Source: an uncultured Methanomassiliicoccaceae archaeon (GTDB taxonomy: Archaea > Thermoplasmatota > Thermoplasmata > Methanomassiliicoccales > Methanomethylophilaceae). From it: a stretch of DNA of 9,124 bases. A program made the position numbers and the translations under genes. Numbering within the stretch: position 1 is the stretch's first letter; every line of letters starts with the position of its first letter. Positions 7,192-9,124 of this stretch are shown here, in pieces. A model generated the notes under the pieces. That model saw nothing but the letters and a program-made list of their open reading frames with translations, was not told where the DNA came from and made no database searches. Location of the stretch: contig CALYUZ010000021.1 in NCBI GenBank assembly GCA_945492685.1, forward strand, positions 1 to 9,124. The letters are read 5' to 3'.

Positions 7192-8235
7192 ATGTCCATG
7201 ATGATCAATTCCCTCTACATAAACAGGCTTTTCAACGAGTTCGACTACGAGATCGGCATCAACAGGGATCTCACGTTCCTCCATTCCCCCAACGGTTACG
7301 GCAAGAGCACACTGATGCACATGTTGTACAGTGCCCTTAAGGGCGATGTGGCGTTCCTGAAGGAGATCCCTTTTAGGAGGATGGACGTCGGTTTCGATGA
7401 TGAGACCTCGCTCATCGTGGAGAACTTCGAGGGCGACTTGCTCATCCAGATGCAGAAGACGGAGTTGGAGAGTCCCATAACCCCCGAGGAGATGGCCGAG
7501 ATCAGGAGCGTCACCTACATCCCCCCTGAGAGGCTCGTCCTGAAGAGGAGGGACGGGCACCTCGCCTCGGCTCTGGAGACCTATGCCCAGGAACTCTATG
7601 AGAGCATCAGATATGCCAAGGAGCATACCGAACTCGTTCCGTATCAGGGTGAACGCAGGGAGATGACCGATGGGGAGCTAGAGTTCTGGGCCAAGGACCT
7701 GAAGGCCAAGTTGGATTTCATCAAGGATGCCGGTTTCGAACCGGAGATCCCCGCGGGTTACAGGTTCCCACCATCCAGATACGAGCTCATCGATCACAGG
7801 AAGGACTACGAGGACCTCACCTATTCCATCTCGGAGTATGTGGACAGGAACTACAACCTGGCCGAGTCCATCATCATCTTCAAGGATATAGTCAATGAGA
7901 TCCTGATCAACAAGACCGTCTCGGTCCTGGATTCGGGGAAGATCATAGTGACCATGAACAATGGGACGGCACTGCAGCTGAACAAGCTGTCCTCTGGGGA
8001 GAGGCAGATCCTCATAATGTTCTACATCCTCCTCTTCCACACGGAGCCCGGTTCCCTCGTCATCCTGGATGAGCCGGAGATATCGCTGCATGTGACATGG
8101 CAGCAGAAGTTGGGCGACGTCTTCATGGACATCTGCAGGGTCAGGAACCTTCAGATGATCGTGGCGACGCATTCGCCCCAGGTCATCCACGACAAGTGGG
8201 ACCTGGCAAGGGAGTTGAAGCCTTCAGATGCGTGA
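7192..8235 (+). CDS. ABC/SMC-type AAA ATPase, AriA-like (PARIS-type defence sensor)
   Basis: A 347-residue ATPase of the AAA_15/AAA_21 (OLD/RecF/SMC-like) class. The N-terminal half-fold carries Walker A HSPNGYGKST (31-40, Lys38). A helical middle section (about 130-235) replaces the long coiled coil of SMC proteins. The C-terminal half has the ABC signature LSSGERQI (266-273), Walker B SLVILDEPEISLH (288-300, Asp293-Glu294) and the H-loop VATHSPQVI (324-332, His327). All nucleotide-contacting residues are present, so it should be active. No membrane segments or transporter partner are seen, which argues against an ABC importer. It overlaps the DUF4435/Toprim-type gene by 8 bases; in PARIS, AriA forms a scaffold that holds AriB until an anti-restriction protein triggers its release. 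It looks shorter than my recollection of bacterial AriA (roughly 450-500 residues), so it may be a compact variant or a related family. Start codons at 7192, 7198 and 7201 are all possible; none has a Shine-Dalgarno. Confidence 0.85.
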   Translation: MSMMINSLYINRLFNEFDYEIGINRDLTFLHSPNGYGKSTLMHMLYSALKGDVAFLKEIPFRRMDVGFDDETSLIVENFEGDLLIQMQKTELESPITPEEMAEIRSVTYIPPERLVLKRRDGHLASALETYAQELYESIRYAKEHTELVPYQGERREMTDGELEFWAKDLKAKLDFIKDAGFEPEIPAGYRFPPSRYELIDHRKDYEDLTYSISEYVDRNYNLAESIIIFKDIVNEILINKTVSVLDSGKIIVTMNNGTALQLNKLSSGERQILIMFYILLFHTEPGSLVILDEPEISLHVTWQQKLGDVFMDICRVRNLQMIVATHSPQVIHDKWDLARELKPSDA

Positions 8236-9109
8236 ATATCTCACCGCGGACGACATCTGCAACCAGGTGTCGATGACACGTTCCGTCTTCGACGGGGTCG
8301 TCATGCTGGTTGAAGGGGTGACGGACCAGAGGCTCTTCGAGAAGTTCATCGACAAGGGTTCGGTCATGATCATCCCCGGGCATTCCAGGGATAATGTCCG
8401 CGGTGCGGTGCGCACATTGTCGGACCGTAGGAAAGATGGGAAGGCGATAGGGGTAATCGATCCGGACCTGGACCGTCTCGACGGTAAGAAAGTGTCTCCG
8501 CCCCTCTTTTACACCGATTTCAGGGATATGGAGATGATGGTCATCCGCAGCAACGCCCTGGAGGATGTCCTGGACGAGTACTGTGACCGGGAGCTTCTGG
8601 ATGCGTTCAGCGAGAGGGTCGGTCCCGTCAGGGATGCCCTGGTATCCGCCAGCTATCCCATCGGTCTCTTGATGTGGGTCTCCCAGAGGGAGAGGCTCAA
8701 TCTCAGTTTCAAGGATCTGGACTTCACCAGGTTCGTCAATCCCCGCACCCTCTCCCTGGATGCGCATGCTATGGTCAACGATGTCATCAACAACTCGTTC
8801 AACTGCCGTATCGGACGCAGGGACCTTCTGGCCAAGCTCGATCATGAGGCTTCCGAGCTAGATGACATCTGGATGGCCGCCAGGGGACATGACACCGTTG
8901 CCATCCTCCTGATCGGTCTCAAGAAGAACTTCGGATCCTTCAACAGCAGATCATTGACCACGGGTGAACTCGGAGGTGCCCTCAGGCTCGCCTTCTCGGA
9001 CAATGATTTCGAAGGCACGGATCTGTACACAGCAACCGAGAAGTGGGCCGTATCCAGGGGAGTGTCCCTCTGGAATCTGGTCACTCAACATCGAAGTTCT
9101 CGGTCCTGA
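8228..9109 (+). CDS. DUF4435 / Toprim-type protein, AriB-like (PARIS-type effector nuclease)
   Basis: A soluble 293-residue protein whose N-terminal half reads as the Toprim-like core of DUF4435. The first strand ends in VVMLVEGVTDQRLFEKF (24-40) with the predicted metal-binding Glu29. The second strand is SVMIIPGHSRDNV (45-57), the third is AIGVIDPDLDRL (73-84) with Asp78, Asp80 and Asp82, and then comes LFYTDFRDMEMMVI (93-106), matching the acidic strand-4 region before a helix. The C-terminal half is helical and contains ARGHDTVAILLIGLKK (218-233). In bacterial PARIS, AriB is a Toprim nuclease that cuts host tRNA once released from AriA, and its first-strand Glu (near position 26) is essential; Glu29 here is the likely equivalent. 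The ATG overlaps the upstream stop by 8 bases (ATGCGTGA), so dosage is probably coupled. Base composition resembles the neighbours except for the last few codons, which overlap a possible convergent gene. The Toprim call is fairly strong; the target is inference. Confidence 0.82.
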   Translation: MREYLTADDICNQVSMTRSVFDGVVMLVEGVTDQRLFEKFIDKGSVMIIPGHSRDNVRGAVRTLSDRRKDGKAIGVIDPDLDRLDGKKVSPPLFYTDFRDMEMMVIRSNALEDVLDEYCDRELLDAFSERVGPVRDALVSASYPIGLLMWVSQRERLNLSFKDLDFTRFVNPRTLSLDAHAMVNDVINNSFNCRIGRRDLLAKLDHEASELDDIWMAARGHDTVAILLIGLKKNFGSFNSRSLTTGELGGALRLAFSDNDFEGTDLYTATEKWAVSRGVSLWNLVTQHRSSRS

Positions 9110-9124
9110 CCCCGTTGGCCGTCT
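9081..9124 (-). CDS. Possible 3' end of a convergent gene entering at the right edge
   Basis: On the minus strand a frame is open from the right edge through 13 codons to a TGA at 9081-9083, reading TANGVRTENFDVE. Eleven of the 13 codons end in G or C, as in the real genes here, and the stop is TGA like all others. The opposing last codons of the AriB-like gene (CAA, CGA, AGT, TCT) are unlike its usual choice, as expected if the minus-strand frame constrains these bases. The product cannot be named from so short a piece, and 13 open codons alone could be chance. If real, the two genes overlap tail to tail by 29 bases. Confidence 0.4.
   Translation of the reverse strand, partial: TANGVRTENFDVE

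Noticed and set aside
7192..8235. ATPase as an ABC transporter subunit
   Set aside because: It has an ABC signature, but no permease or binding protein is nearby, and the LDEPEISLH and THSPQ motifs are typical of the OLD/SMC/AAA_21 class. The partner is a Toprim-like protein.
1..9124. CRISPR arrays, tRNA/rRNA genes, insertion sequences
   Set aside because: No regularly spaced repeats, tRNA arms or transposase motifs were seen on reading both strands.

Overview
This window reads as an archaeal chromosome segment of fairly high GC. Arginine is mostly AGG, TATA-like boxes sit about 25-30 bases ahead of several genes, and Shine-Dalgarno sequences are weak or absent. All seven visible stop codons are TGA. 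These traits, with the TrkA and HisD sequence types, would fit a methanogen of the Thermoplasmata (Methanomassiliicoccales), but that placement is inference; no marker gene is present to prove it.

Layout. The left part (1-3139, minus strand) is a two-gene unit: hisD (histidinol dehydrogenase) followed, with an 8-base overlap, by ppk1 (polyphosphate kinase), which runs off the left edge. A 226-base intergenic region (3140-3365) holds candidate promoters for hisD and for the divergent trkA-trkH pair (3366-6271, plus strand). That pair encodes a potassium uptake system: a cytosolic nucleotide-binding subunit and a membrane channel subunit, joined by a 4-base GTGA overlap. The trkH end faces, with a 4-base gap, the end of a minus-strand gene for a TPR-type helical-repeat protein (6276-7112).

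The right part (7192-9109, plus strand) is the most interesting. It holds a compact ABC/SMC-type ATPase gene overlapping by 8 bases a gene for a DUF4435/Toprim-type protein. This pairing and order match the PARIS anti-phage system: an AriA ATPase sensor that holds and releases AriB, a Toprim nuclease that attacks host tRNA. The pair starts from a short divergent promoter region shared with the TPR gene, where two TATA boxes face away from each other around an 11-base palindrome. A convergent minus-strand gene appears to enter at the right edge, overlapping the end of the AriB-like gene.

In short, ordinary metabolism and ion homeostasis genes (phosphate polymer, histidine, potassium) lie beside a probable archaeal abortive-infection module whose base composition is not visibly different from its neighbours.
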